From Macropodus opercularis (Eukaryota; Chordata; Actinopteri; Anabantiformes; Osphronemidae): a stretch of DNA of 64,000 bases. Location: NCBI GenBank assembly GCA_030770545.1, contig CM061097.1, positions 3,224,501 to 3,288,500 on the forward strand, read 5' to 3'. This document shows, in pieces, positions 50,801 through 63,100 of the stretch. A model generated the notes under the pieces. The model made no database searches, had not been told where the DNA came from, and worked only from the letters and a program-made list of their open reading frames with translations. The first letter of the stretch is position 1; every line of letters starts with the position of its first letter. The position numbers and the translations under genes are program-made.

Positions 50801-53800
50801 TTTTGAGTACTTTCATCCTTCGACCAAGACAGGGTGGATGGAAATGAGGGGAGGGATGAAGAGGTGGTCACAAAAGTGCCCCTTTCCGTCTAAAGACAGG
50901 GTTCAAGCCACATTTTAAGGACATTTTGAAATAAACGAAAAGAAGAAAAAAAAGCAAACTAAAAAGTGAGGTGAGTGATCCCCATAAGTCTAACATGATC
51001 AGCCACTGTATGCTGAGAGCGCAGTTGATAAACCTAGATATATACAATTGCCAGGGTTTGGTTCGCAATTAGAAAAAAAATCTGTTGTGTGGAAGCTTCT
51101 TTAAAAAAAAATCCTCTGTGATTTATTCCATGAGCTCCAAAAGCTTTTATTTTAATATTTTACTTTAATTGAGAAAAAGGTACTAGGCTGAATCAAACAT
51201 GTTTTTTGAGGTGCAAGGTGAAGTGAGTGACGTGTGAATTTATCATGCACTACAAAAACACAGAGTATTTGTATGGTAGTTTTAATGCTTCATCAACATA
51301 AAACAAAGTACAAACCTTTAGAGTTCACAACACCAGCATCTCCGTGCTCACAAGCAGCACAGCATCAAACAACACATAAGTGCGGACAACCTTGTGTGAT
51401 ATAATACAGGACAAACTGGGATGTGACTAAATGTTCCTACATTTTGGAGTATGCCTCTGTATCGAGTATCAGTAATGAATGAGGAGGATAAAACATTTTA
51501 AAAAGGAAGAGAAAGGTTTGCAGCCAGGGTGAAGGCATGAGGGAAGTCACAGAAACAGGGAAGTTGATGGGAAAAGGCAAAGGAGAGCTGGGAACAGGTC
51601 TTACTTACATGAGGTGGGAAGGGTTGCAGGGTGGGGATACCTTCCTCTGGGTAAGGTGTTTCTCCTTTAGGGAGATAGGGCTTCAGGCCTGAGCCGGTCT
51701 CATACATAGACATGGGCCGACTGGCCCGCGCAGACTGCCGGCGTTTCAGGGCTGAGGGGCTGGAAGGGTCAGGATAGTCTGAACCGCTGGGGATCTGATA
51801 GATATTGGTTGAGACCTGCCGCCTGAGAGAGGTGTTCTCACTTTGCAGAGATTGCAGCTGGAAGAGACGTCAGCAATACACTAAGAGGTGCTCTCAGCAA
51901 AGCAAGCGTAGTTCCCTGTCCTGACCCAATGTAACGTCCCAGTACACCATGACAGCGTCTAAACAGTTATGTCACACCCTGACAGTCAGCACGTTAAAAG
52001 TTACTTCGTTCTACCAAGGGTTTCATTTGGCAGGAATAAGACCTACTGTAGTTCTCGTACAGTCTGACTTTATGGTTAAAATACAGAGAACTACGTTTTT
52101 TGACTTGTTGCTTTAAAAACACTGAATTACAGAAACCAAATGTCTCCTGAGTTCAGGGAAAATGTCAGTATTGGAAGAGCACGACCACTGTTAAAAGATT
52201 TCACTCGGTATAAATGGCATTAATAGTACTAGTAATAGTAAAATAATACTAGTAATAGCAAAACTGCTTCCTGTTTCTGACAAGCACCAATATCATACAG
52301 CTGCAGTTGAGACAAAACCACATAAACTATCATAACTGCTTTACTTAGTCTAAGAATGCAAAGCAAGTAATAAGCAAGCAAAAGATTGTTGCATAGGTGT
52401 AGATCAAGTCAAAGATGTAGCTACAGCTCAGATAGACTCAAGAATTATGAAAAGCGGGATACACTTCAGAATTACTACTAAAAACTACTGCAGTGCATAG
52501 AAATGTGAGATTTTGTGCACTATCCAATAAAAGGTGGATAGACCTGACCACTGAAAACGCTTGTTGCATCTTCTGCATGTCTTTATCTCTATGTGGTCTT
52601 GTTGAAAATGTGTTGAACCATAAGGTTGGACAATAAATGCTACAGGATGTTTGTCTACTGCAGGAGAGTGTGAGAACGGCCTTGAGTGCAACCAGGACAG
52701 TCACCCCAGTAAATAATGGACATGTGATCTGCATCCTTCCAAACTGAAAATTTAAGCAATATACCATAGGAAAACAAAAATGTAATGCGTCTGTCACGTT
52801 GTCACTATTTAGGTTTTTCAGAATTCCAGTATAAGCCAAGGAGGATGCTTGTCTACGCACCAGAACCAGTCCATAATAAGTCCACATACTCAAGGATGCA
52901 ACTGTACTAAAAACAACATCTGGAAATCATCCAAAAACAGTTGATACACAGCATATGTGATGAAGCAAGGCACACACATACAATTTCAGTTAGTTTGTGA
53001 CCCAGTAAGGAATTAAAAAACAATGTTAATCACATCATGCATTTTTCCATACACATGCTTGTTAGTAACATTAGACAACAGATTTAATTTATATATTACA
53101 AAAGTGAGTATAAACGGTTTTTGATGTTAACTGGATCAAAGATTCACTTCTCAAATTCTTAAATTAAAAACAAACCAAAAACAAACAAAGAATAAAAAAA
53201 ATCCCCAATTCACGTTCAGCTTTAAAATGGAACATGCCGACCAAAAGGGTGGAGGGTGGAGCAGAGCAGGGCGTCACAGCAGCCTTATCTTGCAACAGAT
53301 CAATCCTATTGGTGGCTCAGGCCTCATTACAAGCCACAGGCTGGGCCTTGGCACCAGACAGTGAGAGAAGAGCTTTGCTGACCGCTGTGGCCCCCACTCA
53401 GTCCGGCCCCCGGTGTTAGTGATCTTACTGGTGGAGGGCAGTGGATACCTTTTTCTGCATCAGCCTCAGCTCATCACTCAGGTTGTTGTTGGCTTTCATG
53501 AGCTGCTGGATCTTGGCTTCAGAGGCAGAGAGAGCGTTTTTCAGCTCCATATATTCTTGCATAGTAATAGGACCATCTGAGAGGTCAGAGTCCAGACTCT
53601 GCTGGATAAACAGGTGAAAAACAAAACAGTAAAAGCCTCTGCAGAGAATTCTTTTGTGAAAAAGTGATGCCACAATACCTTGGTCCTATCTCCTTTGCTT
53701 GAGGGAAGCTCTTGGTCTGTATCCTCATCGGATGCCACACTATCATAGTCAGGCTGGTCATTGTCCTGGCTGTCACTACAATGTCTGACAGCTACACTCT

Positions 53801-56800
53801 TCAGAATAAGTTCAATATTGTCTGTAATGGAGGGACACAGGAAATAATACTACGTCTGTGGAAATGTCCAGTGGCAAGGTTTTCAGATAGTCAAACTTGG
53901 ACACTGACCTTTGGGACTAGTAACTGAATTCCCTTGTTGTCGGCGTTTAGCATCACTCAATATGTCGATCACAAGAGTTGCAAATTCGTGTGCATTAAAA
54001 CGTGCAAGCTTCTGTCGTCCCTAATAAAAACAACAGAAAAAGTCAAAATCGGTGTAATGTCAAAGCAAAAATAAGTAAGAACAACAGAAAAGCTGTTAGC
54101 GGCGTGGGAGTTCTGCGAAGACCAGCCTGATTTCGTGTTGATGAATATTCTGGATTCACAGGAAGGAAAGGCACCACGGTTGTCTCTGTCACCAGGGTGC
54201 TGTGGTTCTGAGTGGTCAACCACACTGCAAGTAACAAGTCACAGTCAAATGTCCTGTTCACAGTTATGCACTTGGCAGAAGAGTAACAGCAACAATATTT
54301 TAAACTGGTTTGAGAAACTCCACTAAAACACCTAAAAATACAAAAGCACAGAAGCTTTACCAGCGTCAGTCTCTCGTCTGTCCACCTCATCATACACATC
54401 CATGGCCAGTTCCTCGAATAGGTGATTACTGAGCTACATTAAAATAAGGAAATCACACTTAGACAGTACTCAAAGAAGAAGAACAATTAGCACGATGGGG
54501 CTGCAACAAAACTTACAGACTGCAGTTTCTTCTTTGCTGCTTTGGCCAGTTCTGATAAATCTGAACTGCTGCAAAGAGAAAACACTCATTTTGTAAACAG
54601 TTGCTTTTGAAATGTTAAACTGGTGCATACTTTTTTCTGATACTTACATGTTCCTTGTCCATTATACGTAAGCAATAAAAAATATCAATTGTACCATTTA
54701 AAATACAAAATACAAAATACAAAAAGACAAGACAAAACACCTGCTATGCTACAAAAGATTTGCTGTCTGTAGAAGGAAACTACTGAAGCGTTTCCTCCTC
54801 TATAGATGCTGCAGCGTGCATAACAGCGTGTCGGCACAGGCCTCTGAGCAAACGCAGCAACCAGACAAACTGCCTGAGGGCACTTACTTTGCTTCCTTGA
54901 TGTCATTAAATTAGCCACAAATCAATTCAACAAATCACTTAATATCGACCTTCAGCTTAAATTTTCTTACCTGTCAGCCATTTGGGGAACAATAAAGTGC
55001 TGGCCGTTTTTATGATCTGAAAGGAAGAGGACATTTCTGGATGACTGCCCAATATATAAAAGTATGTCAATACTTACGAGCAACTAAAAACCCCAACGAA
55101 GCATCAATAGGAGTATGTAAACTCATTTATAGTCAAAATCTTCAGTATTTCTACGTATGCACATATTCCTTAACCTCTGCTTTTCAACTCATTTGGCTGC
55201 AGGTGACTCACTTCGTACCTGGTTTTCTCCCACACAGGTAAAACGCCAGTCGATCAGTTAGTTCATACTGAATCTCCACTAGTCTATCTGCCAGGTCATG
55301 ATAACCAGCTTCCCTGCAAATAGGAAACACTTCAGAGAGTGTACAAGGCCTTAAACACGTGTTTTAATGAGAAAAGATACAGATACTAAAAATGAACTAA
55401 CCTTGCATAGTCAATGGGAGTTTTGCCATTGCTGTCAGGGGCCCCGGGATCGGCCCCATAAACAGTTAATAGTTCAGCCTGAGATACTTGTCCTGCCTTT
55501 GCAGCTACATGTAAGGGAGTGTTTCCTTTTTCCTACAGAAGGGTTCAATGTAAGGCCTCGAACCAACAGAAAATTAAGATTTAATGCTGAGTGATGAATC
55601 TTACTGGATGAAAAAAATTTGCTTGTGCTCCCAGAGATAGCAACCTCAAACAGGTCTCCAGGTTCCCAGTGCGTACACTTGAGTGAAGTTGCTGAAAACA
55701 AAGACAACCACAGTATTATTACCAACTGATAAAGAGAAAGTAAAGATGAAGTTTTCTCATAATCACTATGAGCTGTTTTTTTACCTTGCTTAAATCCTTG
55801 GCTGTCATGCTGTCATCCTCTCGACAAGGCATTCGGTGCACAAATGCCAACATTTGATATTTGGCTCTTATAAACTCCGATTTATTTGGGCTTTTGAGGG
55901 CAACATGAAACACAGAGGTTAGATAATACCAATAATATTTGGTTAACAAAACTATTCCTTAATTACTCACTGCAGTTTGTCCTGAGGGTTGGCCTTGCGC
56001 TTCCCGCTCATTACAGATGCAGGGTCCAGGAGCGAGTGCTCCCAAATAGAATTTGCACCATTGCTGTATAATGTCTGAACCATCTATGTGGAATCAAAAA
56101 GAAAGGAGAAAGGTGAAATGTGTAGACTGGCTGTTTACAATTCCCTTCCTGAACAAACACTTTCTATGTTTGGACAAAATCAATACACCTCGCATCAAGA
56201 CTCAGGCCTGGCTGAGTATAAAACCACCGTAATGCAGACTGTGTACAAGGGTGACGTAACCTCAAAGCTTTTAGGACAGATAAATCATCCACAGCATTGC
56301 GTACGAAAACACGCTTTCCTGATGAGAGAGTTATGTCATGTGGCACAGGTGACTGACAGCCAACCATGTATGTGGTTGTTACCTGCAGCTGGGTAGGTGG
56401 CCATGGCGTATGGGTCAGGTGGCGTACTTGAGAGCTATGTCTTCCCAGACTTCGATGAACACTGCAGCACTCATCGCAAATCAACACACCCCGATTCACC
56501 GAGGCCCAGCGAGGTTCTGTGAGGGAAAAGAAAACCGCAGAGTGTAAATTAATGTCACTTGCAGTGATCTCACTGATGAATCACTGCAGTTTAAAGATGT
56601 AATTTGAGGAGAAGCTAAAAGCACAATATTAAATCCCCAGCTCTCACTTGTTTAAATTGTTCCAGCACATCTGTAGAATAAATTGAATTAAAAAACTGTC
56701 AAAACAAAAAGCAGCTTCTCACCACACGTTCAGTACATTATTTACATGCTGCTCAGTAAGAAGAGGCATGTGAAGGATATTTTGTTGCTGTCTATGAATA

Positions 56801-58618
56801 CAAGAAAGAGGCTAAAGCTAATTCTAAAAAAATATTTTAGTAAAAAAATGCTAAACTTCTTATAGAGCTTAATGTCCACATTAAGATGACTTAGGCTTAT
56901 GGTGGTTCAGTGAGGAAGTTCAAAGACAACTTAACCAAATTAGTTTGGGTTGTAAAAAAAAAACCTCTGTAAGTAAAACAGATTAGGACTAATGTAAAAT
57001 GAAACGTTAACACAGGAAGGGTACAAAAGCTGCAAGTGTAAAATTGATGTTAAAATGACAATATGCTTCAAACAGACTTTAATGTCACATACAGACCGAC
57101 ACAGAAAGGAAACCAAAAACCAGAGTAGCCATAACAGGAATCATGCGGCCCTTTAGGCAAAGCCATGCATTGTGCAAAAAGGAAGTGAAGACTTGGGTTG
57201 AATCGTTGAGTGACAGAGCAGCTTCCTCTTTAAAAAAAAAAGTTAACACTGCATAATCAGGTGTTACAATTTGAGACAAAATGCACCTCTTATATTGAGA
57301 AAACTGTGAGTACATAAGCATTAGGTCATGTCACTGAAACATTACACAGTTATTGTATCTGGTGTCTATACTGGATTGGACAGCAAAGATACTGTGCATT
57401 CATACAACACTGATAGTCAATAAACTGTTAAACAGATTGAGCGCCTGGCATTGTGACAAGACAGACAGTGAAGACTAAGTGTTTCAGCAGCAGCTGAGGA
57501 GAAGGAGGAACAGCTGCGGGAGGTTGCTGGTCAGATTCTAGCACCTGGTCCCCCAGAGTCTCCTCCTTAGATCCTCTCCACCCACAACCAAGTGCTGCTG
57601 ATGTGACTCTTTTACCCTTTCCTCAACAAGTGCTGCTAAATTTAATACCACATCTTGAAACTCTAAAAATATTCGCACCCAGCAACTGGTAGAGCTAATC
57701 AGACCAGCTGCTGTGGGGACTTGGGGGATTTAGCTTTGAATGAGAGAATGATGAGAGCCAAAGTCCTAAAAGTGGATTATTCATGGATAGTTAGCATTTT
57801 TTGTTATTGCACTTCTTTATTCTTTCTGCGAAGCAGATAGAGAAGACCATAAAGCATTTCTAAAAACAATGCGTGCTCTATTGTTCTTGTACGGTACTGT
57901 ACATCACATTTACAGCACATTATGGTGTCAAAAAAAACTTCTGCATTGAAAGCATGCGGTCAATTCACTCAGCATCCTGTTTTGCTTCCTGTGCTTGCAG
58001 AAAAACATTGCGTCACTTCTGCATAAATGGGATGTGTGAAAGTACCTCAGAAACAATGCAACTACAAGTGTTTGGTTTTAGGTGAAATATGAAACAGCCT
58101 GTATTATGTTGGATCTAGTATTTCGTGTGCTGGTATCAGTTCAATAAATTAGATTTGTATGTAAATGTACACCTTCTAGGGCGACTGAATGGAACAGACA
58201 TGGCTTTCAGCAGCTTCCTGCAGGTCCATGGAGATATTTCATCAAGGCTAGATGGTAATTATAATAATCCCTCACGTCAAAAGTGTCAAGCTGATGTATT
58301 AAACCAAGCAGAAGCAGTTAAACCTGCAGATCTACTACTCTCTCAAACAGCTTCGGTGACTTGTCAGCTGCGCTAATAACCGGCCCTGTTGAAGCAGCAG
58401 CGCGTTTACTGATCCCATATGTCTGTCAATAAGGAAGCAGCATGGAGCAGCCCTGGTAATCCGCTCTAGCCTGTAAGTGTGAAGTGCAGGGTCCGCTGAG
58501 CCTAAGACGGACGACAGCGGAATGAAAGCCAGACTAACCCCCACACGCTGCTCTGCACTTGCTTACCTGGAACACCGCAGTCGGCGCAGACCTCGGCGTT
58601 GCGCAGGCGTTTAGACAT
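47881..58618 (-). CDS. git2: git2, ArfGAP adhesion scaffold, 758 aa, 20 exons
   Basis: GTPase-activating protein for Arf and scaffold for PIX/PAK and paxillin at focal adhesions. Exons in gene order: 58618-58567, 56516-56383, 56083-55971, 55890-55785, 55691-55605, 55532-55402, 55313-55219, 55016-54971, 54568-54517, 54433-54361, 54224-54127, 54020-53909, 53821-53679, 53601-53449, 51857-51609, 50889-50800, 49514-49432, 49244-49062, 48237-48174, 48093-47881. Phases close to 758 aa (human 759). Start MSKRLRNAEVCADC: zinc finger Cys11/Cys14/Cys31/Cys34 with Arg39 five residues later (CX2CX16CX2CX4R), ankyrin repeats about 132-230, Spa2-homology PIX-binding region about 255-370, coiled coil about 415-495, C-terminal paxillin-binding helices ending TTKENTN. 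Intron 11 appears to use a GC donor (54126-54125). Head to head with ankrd13a. Confidence 0.95.
48238..49061 (-). other. git2: git2 intron 18, no conserved exon seen
   Basis: An 824-bp intron before the exon starting FIPCSERI. A Ser/Pro-rich open stretch at 48653-48958 on the git2 strand has no resemblance I recognise to GIT2 and lacks a convincing acceptor-donor pair, though an alternative exon cannot be excluded. Confidence 0.5.
49515..53448 (-). other. git2: git2 introns 14-16, no other gene seen
   Basis: These introns flank the exons at 51857-51609 and 50889-50800, the alternatively spliced part of GIT2 in mammals. The largest (51858-53448) has a 151-codon minus-strand frame without recognisable motifs. 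Otherwise this is ordinary AT-rich intron. Confidence 0.55.
54700..54725. repeat. (AAAATAC)n short tandem repeat
   Basis: About three and a half copies of a 7-base unit inside git2 intron 8. Confidence 0.75.
56517..58566 (-). other. git2: git2 intron 1, no gene seen
   Basis: A 2-kb first intron, GTAAGC donor and CTCACAG acceptor. AT-rich with small chance frames only. Confidence 0.65.
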
Positions 58619-60186
58619 CCTGTACCCGGGAAGAAATGCCTCCTCACAGCGAGCTGGGTCTGGTGTCTGTTAAGCTAACCATTGATTACTCGCAGTAGAT
58701 GCCTTCCGCGTTAGCTACACGTAGCGGATTCAAAGCAACGACTCGCTCCTTCATTTAACTGTAACTAGCCTTATCGTTGCGGCTAACGTTTACGTTACAA
58801 CCATTACGCTGAGTTGTAAGACTTATATTATACCATTACCCCGCAGGAGTAGACAAACTGCGGTGACTTAGCTGACTTAGCACCTGACTGCTAACTAGCC
58901 TCTCTGGCCGTTCGGTACTTTACTCCTGAGCGTCTGCTAGACAGAGCGCACAACACTGGCAGTTGCTGCTGTGACCTATTATCGAGGGCCAGTTTCCCCA
59001 AAGCTCTGACTGTCAGGCAATAAAGTAATTATAACAATACCCGTGAAAGAACAGTATGAAAGTACTGCCTCGTGGGATTAGGAAGTCCAGTGACCTTTAC
59101 AGCTATAGTGATTAAAATTTAGAAAATGAGTACAACACCTTGAAGCGCAGCACAACCTGAAAGGCCGGGTTGAGGGCACACTTCCCAAACAACAGAAGTG
59201 GGAGGTGAGTTTGATCTACACACCTAGTGACAAGATGTCAAAAAGCAAGTTTCTAACTAATAATAAAATAATGTAATAGCCAGATCTATTGGCAGCCAGC
59301 GTTTAAAACATAACGCTATAAACCCGAGAGAGTTTCTAATAAAATGATAACTATGACACACATGAGGCCAGATTTGAGACTGGATCACTTTACTCGTGGC
59401 TGTATTATATAGTGCGAATACAGGGCAAATATGTATTCATATAACAAGCTGCATTTGTTATTTTTTGTTATCTCTGACCAACATATTTAACGTCACAAGT
59501 GGTTTAACACCTACAAATGTTAGTATTTTCCACAACAGTGCGCGGGCGGTGGCGTTTGTGAAGCCCCGCTCAACGAGACGTGAAAGCCGGCAAAATAAGC
59601 GAAACACCAATATAAAATAACAAATTGTTATTTCTCTGCTCAAATATGTTGAATGTTATATTGAACGAGCAATCATTTTAAAAAGCCACAGTGTGACTTG
59701 TGTGCGTTAGACTAATAAATGAATGCTAATGCAACCCCCCGGCGCCGACCGACATGGTTGAGTCCAAACTGGAAGTGACTATTCTGTTTTAAAGGCCGTT
59801 GTTTTTATTCACAAATCGTGTTTGCGTCGGATATTCACCAAACAAACATTGATATCACACATAAATAGTTCCCTGTCTTGGTTGTGGTGGATTATCTGTC
59901 TCCGTTTGATGGAATCTGTTACAAAGAGCGTGTTTACGCGCGGGACACCCCTGCCATCACTGGCTACTAGTACTGACACTTCCTTGTTCAAAAGTTTTAT
60001 TTAGGGGAAGGCTCGCGGAAAAGTTGGTCACCGGTTTGGGATTTTAGACGTTGTTTTCAGAGCTTCACGGCCCGTCAGCCTCATGCTACAACTATGCACA
60101 AGTAGCGCGTCGTTTTTGCAGCTTGCCCATGGCTGAAAGTATTAGTAGGCGGCCGACGTTGCACTGAGAGCTTCACAAAGAGGAAG
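58619..60186. promoter_or_regulatory. Divergent promoter region of git2 and ankrd13a
   Basis: About 1.57 kb separates the two start codons. Both edges (58660-58930 and 60000-60440) are relatively CpG-rich, while the centre is AT-rich, so this may be two promoters or one broad bidirectional one. The edges carry repeated GCTAAC/GTTAGC words, including a perfect palindrome at 60196-60207. Confidence 0.6.
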
Positions 60187-63100
60187 ATGTCCACGGCTAA
60201 CGTTAGCGACGACGTCCGAGCGCAGTTCCCCCTGCACTCGGCGGTGTGGGAGAACGATTACAGGAGCCTGGAGCAGCTGCTATCCTTAGCATCGGTTGGT
60301 GAAAACACGGCACACGCCGCGGACACACGCTCGGGTTTGCTAGCTTGGCGGCGCTAGGGTCTAACGGGGGATGTAAAGTAGGCCAGTGATGTGACAGATG
60401 CTCCGCAGAGTCACAGTTTAGCAACACAAAGCTAACATGTCGGCATCAACAGGTTTGGACGTTAATGTCCCGTTCAGGGCTGCTACACCGCCTTAGGTGT
60501 GAATGATGATGATGATGATGAGGATGTCTGGTTATGGTCGGTGTCAGTCCTATCCGCCGTCACGTAGACTGCTCCATGGTTACAATAACTATTAGTAGAA
60601 GTCTTCACATTTTCTTCATGATTAATCATAGTTAACACTGTGTAATAGTAGCGCACTGACCACTAAATTAGAAGGTGTGAATTGTGACACCAGTTTATAT
60701 ATGAGCGTTTTGTAAACATACTCCCCTTCATCTTTTTAAGAATGACATCGAGACTGTGGATCCCAGAGGTCGCACACCTCTGCACTTGGCTGTTTCACTC
60801 GGCCACCTGGAGTCTGTGAGAGTCCTCCTGAGACATGGGGCTCAGGTGACTAAAGAGAACGACAATAACTGGACAGGTTAGTGTGTTGTTGGATCACTTG
60901 GATCTCTTCTCTAACTGATCCACGCGTCATCTGACGTTAATGGGTCTTCTGGTAGAACAGCAAGCCCTGTGTTACAGCTGCACTAAACACTTTCACTTTC
61001 CTTGGTTGTTAATGTCGTCATGGAGGTGCTTTTAGTGGATGGCTACTCCTTCTGGGTAGCAGAAGCTGTTATCTTAAAAGGTTTAGTGGTTGGCTTATCC
61101 TTTTCTGGGTTTGTGTAGTGTTGCAGGAAGCCGTGAGTACCGGAGACCCAGAGATGGTTCAGTTGGTGCTTCAACGCAGAGACTACCTCAAAGCTTCCAC
61201 TGCTCTGGGAGGGGTTCCCGAGCTGCTGTCAAAGATTCGAGAGGTTTGACTTCATTGCCTTTGTTTTGTCATCTATCTCTGCTTGTGCCTGAAAACATTT
61301 GCTGGCAGAAAAAGTAATTGCTCTACTTATCTTTTCATCCACAGTCTCCAGACTTTTATATGGAAATGAAGTGGGAATTCACCAGTTGGAGTAGGTTATT
61401 TTATGCGTGTGTGCAGAAATATATCTTAAATGTAACGTGCGTGTGTATGATAACTCTGTATCTGGGCCAGGCTGCTAATTGGGAATCTTATGCGCAATCA
61501 AAGAAAAAAAACGCAAAAGTTATAAAGTGCCAGCAGGTGGTTATATCAGGTCATACAGGAAACTCTACATACCTGTTGTATAACACATGAAGCATTTGCT
61601 TTGCTTTAGAAATGTGTCAGTGTTTCTCATGTGCAAACACTTTTCTTTCCGTTGTGGAACATTTATATGCTGTTGTTTCACAGTCCCTCTTGTGTCCCGG
61701 GTTTGTCCAAGTGATGTTTGTCGCATTTGGAAACGTGGTGCCAACCTGCGAGTGGATGCCACTCTTCTTGGCTTTGAGAACATGACCTGGATCAGAGGTC
61801 GAAGAAGCTACATCTTTAAAGGCGATGGTGTGTTTTCACACATTTACACAAAGATTTAGATTTTTAGACAATTGTTCCATGTCTATAAATGTATGTTGAC
61901 AATTTACATTGACTGTATTTTCACAGATTCCTATGCAGAGCTAATGGAGGTGAACCATGATGATCAAGTCGTAGACACCGAACGCTACAACATATCCCAA
62001 GAAATGGAGGATGTCACGCTAGAGTCAATGCAGCCAGCTGAACAGGAAATTGCCAAAAGGTTGACTACACCAGTTGTCAACACTTACTTGGACACCAAGG
62101 ACATTGCATTTGAGAGGCAAGAGTCGTACCTTCTTCCCTTGTTTTCTTGTCTCTCATGCATAGTCCTACATTTCTTTGATAAACCATGAAATAAGTCCAA
62201 ATTAAAACAACATTTTGCATCTCATTGCATTTTCTCTGGAAGCATATGGTGGATAATAATTGTTTTTTTCCCACGTCAGGGCCAAGTCTGGGATATGGGG
62301 CTGGAAAACTGACAAAACTGAAGTTGTTAATGGATTTGAAGCCAAGGTTTTGCCGAATTTACCAGAGTATACTGAACATTGTACGTGCTGTGTGTAATAA
62401 AGTCTGACACCAGGTTCTGTATTCACAGGTTTTCAGTGTTAACAATGTAAACGTAGTCATCAGGACAAGGACGGAGCACCTTACAGACGAGGAGAAATCA
62501 AGAATTAAAAGTAAGTGTGAACTTAAAAAAAACAAACAAATCTACATTTGACTAAATGAGTAGCAAGTGTAGATTTTATTTTTTTTTCTAAGGTGAAAGG
62601 AACATCCTGGAGTCTCTGTTGGGGACTGTGGAGCAGCACATAAGTACACAAGGGGTAAGACGTGTAGTAATTGCTTAAGAATGTGCTCTCAGTTTCAGAC
62701 TGACCTTGTGATTGATTGACTTTCTAGGATCTTACCCTTGAATATGCAACTGCCACCAATCCCACTGCCATCACTCCAGCGGAATACTTTGATCCCAACT
62801 TTGACCTTGGGGACAGAGACATTGGCCGACCCATTGAACTGAGCATTCGAACGCAGAAGTAAGAAGAAGACTAGTTTTAAAGCTATAATGTAGGAACTCA
62901 CTATTTTAACCCTCACCCAGTAACTATAGGTGGTGCCTATACATGAAATTCGCTTGAGTGCATGTTGTGAGAATGTTTTCTGTAATTTTATCCTGCACAG
63001 ATTCAAAGGTACATTGTGGATGAGCGAGGAGCATCCCCTTTCCCTGGTGGAGCAGGTGACGCCCATTATTGACCTCATGGCTAGAACCAGTTCCCATTTT

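Noticed and set aside
52438..52893. 151-codon minus-strand frame in git2 intron 14
   Set aside because: No familiar motif and no conserved place in GIT2. The neighbouring exons join in phase without it. It could be an old repeat but I cannot name one.
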